Of a stretch of 64,000 nt of DNA, positions 8,035 through 16,376 are shown one piece after another. Source of the DNA: Ga0077548 sp035440445 (lineage in GTDB: Bacteria > Pseudomonadota > Alphaproteobacteria > Rhizobiales > Xanthobacteraceae); the NCBI GenBank assembly GCA_035440445.1, contig DAORMJ010000019.1, forward strand, positions 14,923 to 78,922, in the 5' to 3' direction. Below the pieces are notes generated by a model, which was not told the DNA's origin, ran no database searches, and was given only the letters and a program-made list of their open reading frames with translations. The first letter of the stretch is position 1. Every line of letters starts with the position of its first letter. The position numbers were made by a program, and so were the translations under genes.

Positions 8035-8979
8035 ATGCAAACGATCCTCTATGCTCTTCTTCCCGTATTCATGCTCGTTGCACTGGGCATCTTTCTCAAG
8101 CGCACCTTGCTCAAAAGCGAGAACGCGTGGGATTCGCTCGAAGACCTGACCTATTACATCCTCTTTCCGGCGTTGCTGTTTCTGGCGACGGCCACGGCGG
8201 ATCTGTCCAAGGTCCCGATCTGGGGTGTGTTCACCGCACTCGTTACGGCCATTCTGGTTTGCTCGCTGTTGCTGATCGCGTTACGCGTACCGATGCAGCG
8301 CGTGTTTGGCTGGTCCGGCCCGTCCTTCACCTCCGTGTTTCAGGGGGGTGTCCGCTGGAACACCTATATCGCGCTCGGCGTCGCCTCCCCGCTGCTCGGC
8401 GAACAAGGGCTCGCGATTGCCGCGGTCGCGCTTGCCAGCATGATCCCGCTCATCAACGTCGTCAGCGTCGTCGTGCTTGCACGCTACGCGCCGAACTCAC
8501 CGGCCAAAGTGATGCAGGTTCTCGTGCATCTCTTACGCAACCCGTTCATCTGGGCTTGCGGCGTGGGCATCCTCGTCAACGTGATCGGCTTCCCGATTCC
8601 GAAAGTCGTGTCTGCCTTCCTCAACGTGCTGGGTCAGGCATCGCTCCCGCTTGGATTGATGATCGTGGGAGCTGGGCTCAATCTGAAGACCTTCCACAGA
8701 ATCAACGCCGCGGTGCTGGTATCGACCGTGACGAAGATGCTGCTGTTGCCGGTGATCGCTATCGGAGTCGGTTATCTCGCGGGCGTCGGCTGGCCTGCCC
8801 TTGCGGTCATCGCGATTGCGTCGTCCGTCCCATCGGCACCGAACGGTTACATGCTGGCGCGGCAGATGGGCGGCGACGCGCCGTTGCTCGCGCACATCCT
8901 GACGATCCAGATTTTCGTCGCACTGATTTCCATTCCCGTCGCACTGATCGTTGCGACCGGACTGTCGCTCGCAAAATAA
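8035..8979 (+). CDS. AEC-family (auxin efflux carrier-like) transporter
   Basis: A 314-residue membrane protein with about ten hydrophobic helices in two halves, as in the AEC family. Members export small organic acids or related metabolites; the substrate cannot be read from sequence. It starts MQTILYALLPVFMLVALGIF. The second half carries LGQASLPLGLMIVGAGL, a typical family segment. It begins directly after the ruvX stop and is probably cotranscribed with it. The hairpin after its stop is oriented to serve the opposite-strand neighbour. Confidence 0.87.
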   Translation: MQTILYALLPVFMLVALGIFLKRTLLKSENAWDSLEDLTYYILFPALLFLATATADLSKVPIWGVFTALVTAILVCSLLLIALRVPMQRVFGWSGPSFTSVFQGGVRWNTYIALGVASPLLGEQGLAIAAVALASMIPLINVVSVVVLARYAPNSPAKVMQVLVHLLRNPFIWACGVGILVNVIGFPIPKVVSAFLNVLGQASLPLGLMIVGAGLNLKTFHRINAAVLVSTVTKMLLLPVIAIGVGYLAGVGWPALAVIAIASSVPSAPNGYMLARQMGGDAPLLAHILTIQIFVALISIPVALIVATGLSLAK

Positions 8980-8983
8980 AAAA

Positions 8984-9008
8984 AACGGCGGGCTGGATGC
9001 CCGCCGTT
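8984..9008 (-). terminator. Rho-independent terminator (minus strand)
   Basis: A 9-bp stem (AACGGCGGG / CCCGCCGTT) with loop CTGGATG. On the minus strand it is followed by a run of T residues, so it ends the 9034-9387 transcript. On the plus strand no T-run follows. Confidence 0.8.
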
Positions 9009-9033
9009 CTCGATTGATCCGGAGAGGATCGAA

Positions 9034-9387
9034 TTAGCACCAGGCCCAGTAGCCCTGACCCTGATACGGTCCGCTCTGCACCCAGCAACGCTGACGCGGC
9101 GAGTCGTAGTAGTAGTTGTTCTGCGCGGCAGCGGCTGCAGCAGCGGCGCCGAAGATGCCAAGCGCAACGGCCGGACCAACCCAGCGATTACCGCGGTGGT
9201 GGTGGCCATGATAGTGATGGCGATGACGGCGCTGAACCTGCGTGGTCTGCTCAGGCAGCGCGCCCTGGAAGTTCTGCACCGACGCAGCCGGCGCTGCATA
9301 GGCCTTGTTCACTTCGCTCGCGGCGGCCGAAACGAGAACGGCTGCAACGAGTGCCAGTGCGAATTGGTAGAATTTGAATTTCTTCAT
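9034..9387 (-). CDS. Small secreted His/Ala-rich protein
   Basis: A 117-residue exported protein of unknown function. The N-terminal signal peptide (MKKFKFYQFALALVAAVLVS, probable cleavage after AYA) is followed by a His cluster (RRHRHHYHGHHHRGNRW). Then come a small-residue hydrophobic segment ending in an Ala run, a Tyr/Asn-rich stretch, and a terminus with two Cys (QRCWVQSGPYQ...GYWAWC), probably disulfide-bonded. It resembles the small His-rich secreted proteins common in Rhizobiales, related in style to BA14K proteins. The neighbour at 9564-9935 shares this plan. Confidence 0.75.
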   Translation of the reverse strand: MKKFKFYQFALALVAAVLVSAAASEVNKAYAAPAASVQNFQGALPEQTTQVQRRHRHHYHGHHHRGNRWVGPAVALGIFGAAAAAAAAQNNYYYDSPRQRCWVQSGPYQGQGYWAWC

Positions 9388-9526
9388 CAGAGTGAGCCTC
9401 GCTGTTTACGCGCCACGATCGCGCGCGTTCTGGTGGAATGTCGCTCGTCCGGCATGAACCTCGCCTGAATGGACTGCGGCATCGATATGGCAATTAGCCC
9501 ATAATACGCGATGATTAAAAGAAGGT

Positions 9527-9552
9527 ACCGGCGGGCTTTTCCGCCCGCCGGT
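9527..9552 (-). terminator. Rho-independent terminator (minus strand)
   Basis: A 9-bp stem (ACCGGCGGG / CCCGCCGGT) with an 8-base loop. On the minus strand it is followed by a T-rich stretch (CTTCTTTTAAT). It lies just beyond the stop of the 9564-9935 gene. Confidence 0.75.
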
Positions 9553-9563
9553 TCACGTTCCCG

Positions 9564-9935
9564 TTATTTTCCGGCGACGTCGGAGAGATCTTCGTAGCCG
9601 CTCGGCTGATTACCGTTCGAGTAGGAATAGCCGTAGGGCTGCGCATAGCCGTAAGGCTGCTGGTAATAGCCGTAGGGCTGGTCGTAGTAGTAGCCCTGAT
9701 TGGCAATCGCAGAGCCGATCACGACGCCCGCGCCGAACGCGCCGAGACCGATTGCGACATCCCGGCCGCGATGGTGATGACGGCGCCACTGCACGGTTTC
9801 GGTGGCGGACGGAGCCGCCGCCTTCAGCGTCTCAAACTTTGCGCCGAGCGGCGCGGCAGACGCGGGAAGCGCGGTAGCACCGGCGAGCAGCGCCAGCGCT
9901 GCGGTCGGAACGGCAAAGCGGGTGAACATCTTCAT
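9564..9935 (-). CDS. Small secreted protein with His cluster and QPYGY repeats
   Basis: A 123-residue exported protein of unknown function. A signal peptide (MKMFTRFAVPTAALALLAG, cleavage near ASA) is followed by WRRHHHRGRD, a Gly-rich hydrophobic segment of glycine-zipper type (IGLGAFGAGVVIGSAIA), and a C-terminal tract with four to five repeats of Q-P-Y-G-Y type. It shares the His cluster and small-residue helix with the 9034 gene but lacks the terminal Cys pair. Each gene has its own terminator, so the two are independently transcribed. Confidence 0.75.
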   Translation of the reverse strand: MKMFTRFAVPTAALALLAGATALPASAAPLGAKFETLKAAAPSATETVQWRRHHHRGRDVAIGLGAFGAGVVIGSAIANQGYYYDQPYGYYQQPYGYAQPYGYSYSNGNQPSGYEDLSDVAGK

Positions 9936-10023
9936 CGGTTGAACCTCGTGGCTGCGCAGCGTTCGCGAACGATCGAAGCCTCGCGAAACGCCGCAGGTGG
10001 AGCAGATTGTCTCAGCCCTGCTT

Positions 10024-11676
10024 TTACGCAGGCACTTTGAAACTGCGTTCGATCAGCCGCTCAACGCGCGGGCCCGCCATCGGGTTCCCGTAATTACGGA
10101 TCGGTAATCCTCCGAGCCGGGCCTCCGCAAAAGCCTCGGCAATCTCCGGGGTTGCGCTCTGCGCAAGCGAGGCGGTCGCTGCAAGCCGGGCAAGAAGTTC
10201 GGCGGTCTGCCGCGCCATCTGCTCCCGCTCGGGGCTGACTAGTCCCGCCTTCACGGTTTCCAGCGCCCGCGATGCATTGGGAAGATCGCGCGTCGATTTC
10301 GCAATGGATGCGAGCACCCGCTGCATCGCCTCGCCTTCGCGTGCGGCACCCCGCAGGAGGTCGAGCGCCATGACATTGCCCGATCCTTCCCAGATCGCGT
10401 TGAGCGGGCTCTCGCGATAGAAGCGTGCGAGCGGCGCTTCCTCGACGTAACCATTACCGCCGAGACATTCCATCGCCTCATAGACGAATCCCGGCGTCGC
10501 CTTGCAGACCCAGAGCTTCGCCGCCGGTGTCACGATCCGCGCGAACGCGGCCTCGTCGGGATCGCTTTCGGATTTATCGAACGCCGAAGCAAGACGAAGT
10601 GCCAGCGCGAGCGCTCCTTCCTTCTCCAGCGCGAGATCGGCAAGCACCATGCGCATTAAGGGCTGGTCGATCAGCTTGCGCTGGAACACCGTGCGATGGC
10701 GCGTGTGATGCACGGCGTAACGCAGCGCGCCCTGCATGATGCCAAGCGATCCGGTGACGCAATCGAGCCGCGTCAGTTGCACCATGCCGATGATGGTTTT
10801 GACGCCCTCGCCCTCCGGCCCGCAACGCTGCGCATAAGCGCCTTCGAACTCGACTTCGCTCGACGCATTCGAGCGGTTGCCGAGCTTTTCCTTGAGCCGC
10901 ATGAGCCTGAGTGCATTCGGCGTGCCGTCCGGCCTGTGGCGCGGCACGAGAAAACAGGTGAGCCCACCTTTCGCCTGCGCCAGCACGAGGAAGGCGTCGC
11001 ACATGGGCGCTGAGAAGAACCACTTGTGCCCGACGATGCGATAGGCGTCTCCATCCGGGATCGCCTGTGTCGTGTTCTGGCGCACGTCGGTGCCGCCCTG
11101 CTTCTCCGTCATGCCCATGCCGAAGGTCACGCCCTTCTTCTGCGCAGACGGCAGGAAACGCGGATCGTATTCGCGCGAGCGGATGCGGGGCAGCCATTCG
11201 CGCATCAGCGATGGCTCGGCGACGAGCGCGCCGGTCGCGGCATGCGTCATCGTGATTGGACAAAGGTGTCCCTGCTCGACCTGGCTTGCGAGATAGTGCC
11301 GCGCCGAGCGCGCGACATGTTCGCCGGCTACGAGCGTACCGTCTTCCGCCCATACCGAGGCATGCACGCCGGCCTTGATGCTCTCCGCCATGAAGCGGTG
11401 ATAGGCGGGATGGAATTCCACCACATCCGCGCGCCGCCCCTGCCGGTCGTGCGTGCGCAACTTCGGCGCGTATTCGTTGGCAAGCCTCGCGAATTCCGCC
11501 ATCTCGGCGGTCCCGATGAGATTGCCGAAATCCTTGAGCGACGCGGCGGATTTTCCCGCGCCGAAAGCCGCGACGGCATCGGTCAGCGCCCCGTCGGTGG
11601 AGAACAGATCCACGTCTCCCGGTGGCGGCGACTGGTTGAAAACCTCGTGGGTTGCAAAAGGTGACGTTACGGTCAT
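10024..11676 (-). CDS. AidB-like acyl-CoA dehydrogenase family protein
   Basis: A 550-residue flavoprotein of the acyl-CoA dehydrogenase superfamily, AidB subgroup, longer than the ~390 residues of ordinary members. AidB of E. coli is induced by alkylating agents and binds DNA. Support: the subgroup segment YDPRFLP, GMGMTEKQGGTDVRQNTT, WFFSAPMCDAFLVLAQ, and the C-terminal flavin/active-site region ECLGGNGYVEE and NAIWEGSGNVMALD. The ATG at 11676 is preferred; a GTG three codons upstream is possible. A 60% truncation of confidence in DNA-repair role is warranted since that role is known mainly for E. coli; family membership is firm. Confidence 0.85.
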   Translation of the reverse strand: MTVTSPFATHEVFNQSPPPGDVDLFSTDGALTDAVAAFGAGKSAASLKDFGNLIGTAEMAEFARLANEYAPKLRTHDRQGRRADVVEFHPAYHRFMAESIKAGVHASVWAEDGTLVAGEHVARSARHYLASQVEQGHLCPITMTHAATGALVAEPSLMREWLPRIRSREYDPRFLPSAQKKGVTFGMGMTEKQGGTDVRQNTTQAIPDGDAYRIVGHKWFFSAPMCDAFLVLAQAKGGLTCFLVPRHRPDGTPNALRLMRLKEKLGNRSNASSEVEFEGAYAQRCGPEGEGVKTIIGMVQLTRLDCVTGSLGIMQGALRYAVHHTRHRTVFQRKLIDQPLMRMVLADLALEKEGALALALRLASAFDKSESDPDEAAFARIVTPAAKLWVCKATPGFVYEAMECLGGNGYVEEAPLARFYRESPLNAIWEGSGNVMALDLLRGAAREGEAMQRVLASIAKSTRDLPNASRALETVKAGLVSPEREQMARQTAELLARLAATASLAQSATPEIAEAFAEARLGGLPIRNYGNPMAGPRVERLIERSFKVPA

Positions 11677-11763
11677 GGCGCTCACTTCAATAGTGGACCA
11701 TTAATCTAACATGGCATTCGCCGCTTGCGATGCGGGACCGATGGGTCTATGCGCTTGCCTTTA

Positions 11764-12717
11764 ATGACAACTCGCAGCCCTTCCAATTTCGCGCTCGCGC
11801 AACGCCATTTGCTGGGCATCGAAGGGCTTTCCGCTTCCGATATCACCGGCCTCCTCGATCTCGCCGAGGAATTCGTCGATCTGAACCGCCAGATCCAGAA
11901 AAAGCGCTCAACGCTCGAAGGCCGCACGCAGATCAACCTCTTTTTCGAGGCCTCCACCCGCACGCAAAGCTCCTTCGAACTCGCGGGCAAGCGCCTCGGC
12001 GCCGACGTCATGAACATGTCGATCGCCTCGTCCTCCATCCGCAAGGGCGAGACGCTGCTCGACACCGCGCTGACGCTGAACGCCATGCACCCGGACATGA
12101 TCGTGGTGCGCCACGCAGCCTCCGGCGCGGTCGAACTCTTGTCGCAGAAAGTGGAATGCTCGGTCATCAACGCCGGCGACGGCGCGCACGAGCACCCGAC
12201 GCAGGCGCTCCTCGACGCGCTCACCATCCGCCGCAACAAGAAGCGGCTCGAAGGACTGACCGTCGCGATCTGCGGCGACATCGCACATTCGCGCGTCGCG
12301 CGCTCGAACATCCTTCTCCTGAATACGATGGGCGCGCGCGTGCGCGTGGTCGCGCCCTCCACGCTCCTGCCGTCGGGAATTGAGCGCATGGGCGTCGAAG
12401 TGCATCGCGACATGCGCGACGGCCTGCGCGACGCCGATATCGTGATGATGCTGCGGCTCCAGCGCGAACGCATGGCGGGATCGTTGATCCCGTCATCGCG
12501 CGAATACTTTCACTATTACGGGCTCGATCCGGCGAAACTGAAATTCGCGAAGCCCGACGCGCTGGTCATGCACCCCGGCCCGATGAACCGCGGCGTCGAA
12601 ATCGAAAGCTCGGTCGCCGATGGCGCGCAATCGCTGATCCGCGAACAGGTCGAAATGGGCGTCGCCGTGCGCATGGCGGTGCTGGAAGCCCTCGCGCGGA
12701 ATTTGCCGAACGCATGA
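11764..12717 (+). CDS. pyrB: PyrB, aspartate carbamoyltransferase catalytic subunit
   Basis: Condenses carbamoyl phosphate with aspartate, the first committed step of pyrimidine synthesis. 317 residues from the ATG at 11764, which removes an unmatched leader present in a longer reading. Carbamoyl-phosphate loop FFEASTRTQSSFE (STRT at residues 64-67), HPTQALLDALTI and VMHPGPMNRGVEI are diagnostic. It overlaps the downstream dihydroorotase-like gene by four bases (ATGA). No pyrI is nearby, as expected for ATCases that associate with a dihydroorotase-like partner. Confidence 0.96.
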   Translation: MTTRSPSNFALAQRHLLGIEGLSASDITGLLDLAEEFVDLNRQIQKKRSTLEGRTQINLFFEASTRTQSSFELAGKRLGADVMNMSIASSSIRKGETLLDTALTLNAMHPDMIVVRHAASGAVELLSQKVECSVINAGDGAHEHPTQALLDALTIRRNKKRLEGLTVAICGDIAHSRVARSNILLLNTMGARVRVVAPSTLLPSGIERMGVEVHRDMRDGLRDADIVMMLRLQRERMAGSLIPSSREYFHYYGLDPAKLKFAKPDALVMHPGPMNRGVEIESSVADGAQSLIREQVEMGVAVRMAVLEALARNLPNA

Positions 12718-14021
12718 TCGCCCGCAACGAAAACCGCCCGCTCCTGCTCGCCAACGCCCGCGTGATCGATCCGTCGCGCGACATGGACCAGCGTGGCGAC
12801 GTGCTGATCGCGGACGGCATCATTCGCGAAGCGGGCAAGAACATCCGCGCGTCCGGCGCGCCGGAAGGCACCGAGATCGTCGACGTCAACGGCCAGGTCG
12901 TGGCCCCCGGCCTGATCGACATGCGCGCCTTCATTGGCGAGCCGGGTGCGGAGCATCGCGAAACGCTCGCCACCGCAAGCCATGCCGCGGCCGCAGGCGG
13001 CGTCACCACCATCATCTGCCAGCCCGAGACCGATCCGCCGATCGACGACCCGGCAACCGTCGATTTCGTGCTCCGCCGCGCGCGCGACAACGCCGTCATA
13101 CACATCCATCCGATGGCGGCGCTGACCAAGGGCCTCGAAGGCGCCGAGATGACCGAGATTGGTCTTCTGAAAGCCGCCGGTGCCGTCGCCTTCACGGACG
13201 GCGCGAAGAGCGTGATGAACGCCAACATTTTCCGCCGCGCGCTGACCTATGCGCGCGATTTCGACGCGCTGATCGTCCACCACACCGAAGACCAGAATCT
13301 CACCGGCGCGGGCGTGATGAATGCGGGCGAATTCGCCTCGCGCCTCGGTCTTTCCGGCGTGCCGAAGGCCGCCGAGACGATCATGCTGGAGCGCGATATC
13401 CGCCTCGTCGAACTGACCGGCGGCCGCTACCACGCCGCCTCAATCACCTGCATGGACTCGCTCGATGTTCTGCGCCGCGCGAAAGACCGCGGCCTGAACG
13501 TGACCGCATCCGCTTCCATCAACCATCTTGCGCTGAACGAGAACGACATCGGCTCCTATCGCACCTTCCTGAAGCTGCGGCCGCCGCTTCGTCTGGAACA
13601 GGATCGCGCGGCACTCGCCGCCGCGGTTGCGGAAGGACTGGTCGACGTCATCATGTCCGACCACGATCCGCAGGACGTCGAAGTGAAACGCCTGCCCTTC
13701 GCAGAAGCCGCCTTCGGCGCGATCGGTCTCGAAACCATGCTGCCAGTCGGTCTTCGCCTCGTGCATGACGGCTCGCTCACGCTGCTCGCGATGTTGCGCG
13801 CAATGTCGGCGCGGCCCGCGGAACTGCTCGAGCTTCCGGGCGGAACGCTACGCGCGGGCGCTCCGGCCGATCTCGTCGTATTCGACCCGGACGTGCCCTG
13901 GGTGCTGGATCGCGAGACGCTGAAGTCCCGCTGCACCAACACCGCCTTCGACGAAGCCCGCCTCACCGGCCGCGCGACGCGCACCATCGTTGCGGGGCGC
14001 ACCGTGTACGAATACGTTTGA
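12714..14021 (+). CDS. pyrC: PyrC', dihydroorotase-like protein with lost metal ligands
   Basis: A 435-residue amidohydrolase-fold protein coupled to pyrB by a four-base overlap. By position and overall sequence it belongs to the dihydroorotase family, but catalytic residues are missing. The usual D-x-H-x-H-x-R-E-P-G motif reads DMRAFIGEPG at 69-78, so His71, His73 and Arg75 are Arg, Phe and Gly. HHTED and MSDHDPQD remain near later ligand positions. This matches the non-catalytic pseudo-dihydroorotases (PyrC'/PyrX) that scaffold ATCase in some bacteria; I infer that role. A separate active dihydroorotase should exist elsewhere in the genome. Confidence 0.9.
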   Translation: MIARNENRPLLLANARVIDPSRDMDQRGDVLIADGIIREAGKNIRASGAPEGTEIVDVNGQVVAPGLIDMRAFIGEPGAEHRETLATASHAAAAGGVTTIICQPETDPPIDDPATVDFVLRRARDNAVIHIHPMAALTKGLEGAEMTEIGLLKAAGAVAFTDGAKSVMNANIFRRALTYARDFDALIVHHTEDQNLTGAGVMNAGEFASRLGLSGVPKAAETIMLERDIRLVELTGGRYHAASITCMDSLDVLRRAKDRGLNVTASASINHLALNENDIGSYRTFLKLRPPLRLEQDRAALAAAVAEGLVDVIMSDHDPQDVEVKRLPFAEAAFGAIGLETMLPVGLRLVHDGSLTLLAMLRAMSARPAELLELPGGTLRAGAPADLVVFDPDVPWVLDRETLKSRCTNTAFDEARLTGRATRTIVAGRTVYEYV

Positions 14022-14041
14022 GTTTAGCGTTATGCGCTCTT

Positions 14042-14100
14042 ACCCTCTCCCCTTGTGGGAGAGGGTGATCGCGAGTGCAACGAGCGATCGGGTGAGGGGT
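14042..14100 (+). repeat. Left inverted repeat flanking the DUF559 gene
   Basis: A 59-bp arm with its own hairpin (ACCCTCTCCC, loop CTTGT, GGGAGAGGGT at 14042-14066) and outer end GGGTGAGGGGT (14090-14100). It is inverted relative to 14466-14525. This is the type of palindromic element commonly dispersed between genes in Rhizobiales. Confidence 0.85.
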
Positions 14101-14537
14101 TGTCGAAAAAGACGTCGCATCATCGCTCATATTCTAACGCCTTGCGCCGCAATGCGCGGCGCCAGCGAATTGAAACCACCCGCGCAGAACAAGTCATGTG
14201 GCTACTTCTTCGCGGGAGACGATTTCAGAACTTCAAATTTCGCCGCCAAGTCCCCTTCCAGAATTACATTCTCGATTTCGTTTGCTTTGAACGCCGTCTT
14301 GTCGTCGAAATCGATGGCGGACAGCACTCGGAGTCCAAAACCGATGTGGCACGAGACAGCCTTCTGGCAAGCGAGGGGTTTGCGGTAGCAAGGTATTGGA
14401 ACAACGAAGTATTGCAGAACGAGGATGGCGTGCAGACCGATTTGCTAAAACGCCTTCAGGACTTGACCCCTCACCCGCCTCGCCGCTATCGCGGCTCGGC
14501 ACCCTCTCCCACAAGGGGAGAGGGTTCAACAGGCTGA
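14100..14537 (+). CDS. DUF559 (VSR-like) endonuclease-domain protein
   Basis: A PD-(D/E)xK-type protein of the DUF559 family, related in fold to very-short-patch-repair endonucleases; substrates unknown. Core: TRAEQVMWLLLRGRRFQNFK, then ILDFVCFERRLVVEIDGGQH, containing the catalytic Asp and ExD residues, and a late RYWNNEVL segment. The best start is TTG at 14100 (145 residues), with GAGGGG supplied by the left repeat; GTG at 14055 lies wholly inside the repeat. The last ~20 codons (TPHPPRRYRGSAPSPTRGEG) are translated from the right repeat. Confidence 0.8.
   Translation: MSKKTSHHRSYSNALRRNARRQRIETTRAEQVMWLLLRGRRFQNFKFRRQVPFQNYILDFVCFERRLVVEIDGGQHSESKTDVARDSLLASEGFAVARYWNNEVLQNEDGVQTDLLKRLQDLTPHPPRRYRGSAPSPTRGEGSTG
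14466..14525 (-). repeat. Right inverted repeat flanking the DUF559 gene
   Basis: A 60-bp arm: outer end ACCCCTCACCC (14466-14476) and hairpin ACCCTCTCCC, loop ACAAG, GGGAGAGGGT (14501-14525). It is the inverted counterpart of 14042-14100, with the central ~20 bases divergent. It encodes the C-terminus of the DUF559 protein and ends 19 bases before plsY. Confidence 0.85.
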
Positions 14538-14544
14538 TATTTTC

Positions 14545-15168
14545 ATGTCCAGCACCACCGTCCTGATCGTCGATTTCCTGCTCGGCTATGTGCTGGGCTC
14601 GATCCCGTTTGGCTTGCTCCTGACGAAATACGCAGGGCTCGGTGACGTGCGGAGCATCGGCTCCGGCAATATCGGCGCGACCAACGTGCTGCGGACTGGC
14701 AACAAGGGATTGGCCGCGGCGACGCTGCTTTGCGACATGCTCAAAGGCACCGTCGCGGTGCTGCTCGCGTCGCGGTTCGTCAGTCAGGACTGGCCCCTGA
14801 CCACCGGCACTGGCCCGGTTGTCGCCGGCATCGGCGCGATCATCGGACATATGTATCCGGTCTGGCTCCGCTTCAAAGGCGGCAAAGGCGTCGCGACCTT
14901 TCTCGGCGTGCTGCTCGGCATTGCGTGGAAAGCGGCGATCGGCGCGGCACTGGTGTGGCTCGCGGTTGCCTTCGCGTCTCGCTACTCCTCACTCGCGGCA
15001 CTCATCGCTACCGCGGCAAGCCCGGTCATTCTTTATTTCCTTGGCTATCCGCCGGTCGCGACCCTCTTCCTCGCGCTCGCCGTGCTGGTGTGGTGGAAGC
15101 ACAGTGAAAACATTTCGCGGCTGCTGTCTGGCCGGGAGTCGAAAATCGGTTCGAAAAAGAAGAACTGA
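14545..15168 (+). CDS. plsY: PlsY, acyl-phosphate:glycerol-3-phosphate acyltransferase
   Basis: An integral membrane enzyme that makes lysophosphatidic acid from acyl-phosphate and glycerol-3-phosphate, the first acylation of phospholipid synthesis. 207 residues with about five hydrophobic helices. The conserved motifs are present in order: GSIPFG, GSGNIGATNVLR, and FKGGKGVATFLGV. A basic tail (SKIGSKKKN) ends the protein. It lies in the pyrB-pyrC'-plsY-dprA-topA series, a frequent alphaproteobacterial order. Confidence 0.95.
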   Translation: MSSTTVLIVDFLLGYVLGSIPFGLLLTKYAGLGDVRSIGSGNIGATNVLRTGNKGLAAATLLCDMLKGTVAVLLASRFVSQDWPLTTGTGPVVAGIGAIIGHMYPVWLRFKGGKGVATFLGVLLGIAWKAAIGAALVWLAVAFASRYSSLAALIATAASPVILYFLGYPPVATLFLALAVLVWWKHSENISRLLSGRESKIGSKKKN

Positions 15169-15245
15169 ATTCCCCCGCGTTCATGTGAACGCGCACGCGG
15201 GCGCGCTGTTGTCATCTTTTACGAAATCGCGGATCGTGGCCCGCC

Positions 15246-16361
15246 ATGGCCAGCGTCGACGCTTTCCGTCTCACGGATGACCAGCGGATCGACTGGCTTC
15301 GCCTGATCCGCGCCGACAACGTCGGCCCGCGCACCTTCCGCTCGCTCGTCAATCAGTTCGGCGGCGCTGGTCCCGCGATCCGCCTCCTCCCCGAACTCGC
15401 GCGCCGGGGCGGACGATCCATACTCAATATCCCGAGCCGCGAGGACGCGATCCGAGAAATCGAGGACGCCGCCCGCATGGGGGTGCGTTATGTGGCGCTG
15501 GGCGAAAGCGCATACCCCGCCCTACTCCGCGAGATCGACGACCCGCCGCCGCTCCTTGCCATCCGCGGCAGCGAGGAAGTCTTCACGCGCCCGGCCGTCG
15601 CGCTGGTCGGCGCAAGAAACGCGTCGATCGCCGGCATGCGTTTCGCGGGCCAGCTCGCACGTGAATTTGGCGAGGCCGGTTTTGTCGTGGTCTCAGGCCT
15701 TGCGCGCGGCATCGATTCCGCGTCCCACCGGGCTTCGCTGGAAGGCGGCACGATCGCAGTACTCGCGGGAGGTCACGCCAGACCCTATCCATCCGAGAAC
15801 GAAGGTTTGCTCGAAGCGCTGCTCGCGCAAGGTGCGGCGGTGAGCGAGATGCCGCATCGCTGGGAGCCGCGCGCCCGGGATTTTCCGCGGCGCAATCGTC
15901 TGATTTCCGGACTGGCAGCCGGCATCGTTGTCGTTGAAGCGGCCGAACGGTCCGGCTCGCTGATTACCGCCCGCCTCGCCGCCGAACAGGGCCGCGAAGT
16001 CTTCGCCGTTCCCGGATCGCCGGCCGATCCGCGCGCAGGCGGCACCAATCGCCTGATCCGGGATGGCGCAACCCTCGTCATGTCGGCGGAGGACGTCATC
16101 CAGAACCTCAAGCCGATGCTCGGCCTCGCCGCACCGCCGGTCATGCGCGAAGCGGAAATTCCACGTCTGGCGCTACCCGGCTCGGGATCGGACGAACTGC
16201 GCGAGCGAATTGCTGCGCTGATCGGAGCAGCCCCCGTCCTGCTCGACGAACTCGTCCGCAGCGCCGGCGCGAGGCCGGGCGACATTCAGATTGCCTTGCT
16301 GGAGCTGGAACTCGCCGGAAGGCTCGAACGCCACGGCGGCGGGTTCGTGTCTCTGGTCTGA
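15246..16361 (+). CDS. dprA: DprA/Smf, DNA-processing protein
   Basis: A cytoplasmic single-stranded-DNA-binding protein that loads RecA during natural transformation. 371 residues. An N-terminal helical region (DWLRLIRADNVGPRTFRSL) precedes the Rossmann-like domain with VALVGARNAS, VVSGLARGIDSASH and AVLAGG...YPSEN. It continues with FPRRNRLISGLA and EQGREVFAVPGSP, and a winged-helix-like C-terminus. The usual Gly-rich VLG(C/G)G is seen as VLAGGH. It sits 77 bases after plsY. Confidence 0.95.
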   Translation: MASVDAFRLTDDQRIDWLRLIRADNVGPRTFRSLVNQFGGAGPAIRLLPELARRGGRSILNIPSREDAIREIEDAARMGVRYVALGESAYPALLREIDDPPPLLAIRGSEEVFTRPAVALVGARNASIAGMRFAGQLAREFGEAGFVVVSGLARGIDSASHRASLEGGTIAVLAGGHARPYPSENEGLLEALLAQGAAVSEMPHRWEPRARDFPRRNRLISGLAAGIVVVEAAERSGSLITARLAAEQGREVFAVPGSPADPRAGGTNRLIRDGATLVMSAEDVIQNLKPMLGLAAPPVMREAEIPRLALPGSGSDELRERIAALIGAAPVLLDELVRSAGARPGDIQIALLELELAGRLERHGGGFVSLV

Positions 16362-16376
16362 CGGCACGGCCCGTAT

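Larger units (their letters stand above)
14042..14525 (+). mobile_element. Putative inverted-repeat-bounded endonuclease unit
   Basis: A 484-bp unit made of two inverted ~60-bp palindromic arms enclosing a single DUF559 endonuclease gene, inserted between pyrC' and plsY, which otherwise sit in the same co-directional gene block. The arrangement recalls other repeat-plus-nuclease units (for example REP elements with their dedicated transposases). Mobility is inferred from structure only; no target-site duplication is clear. Confidence 0.5.
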
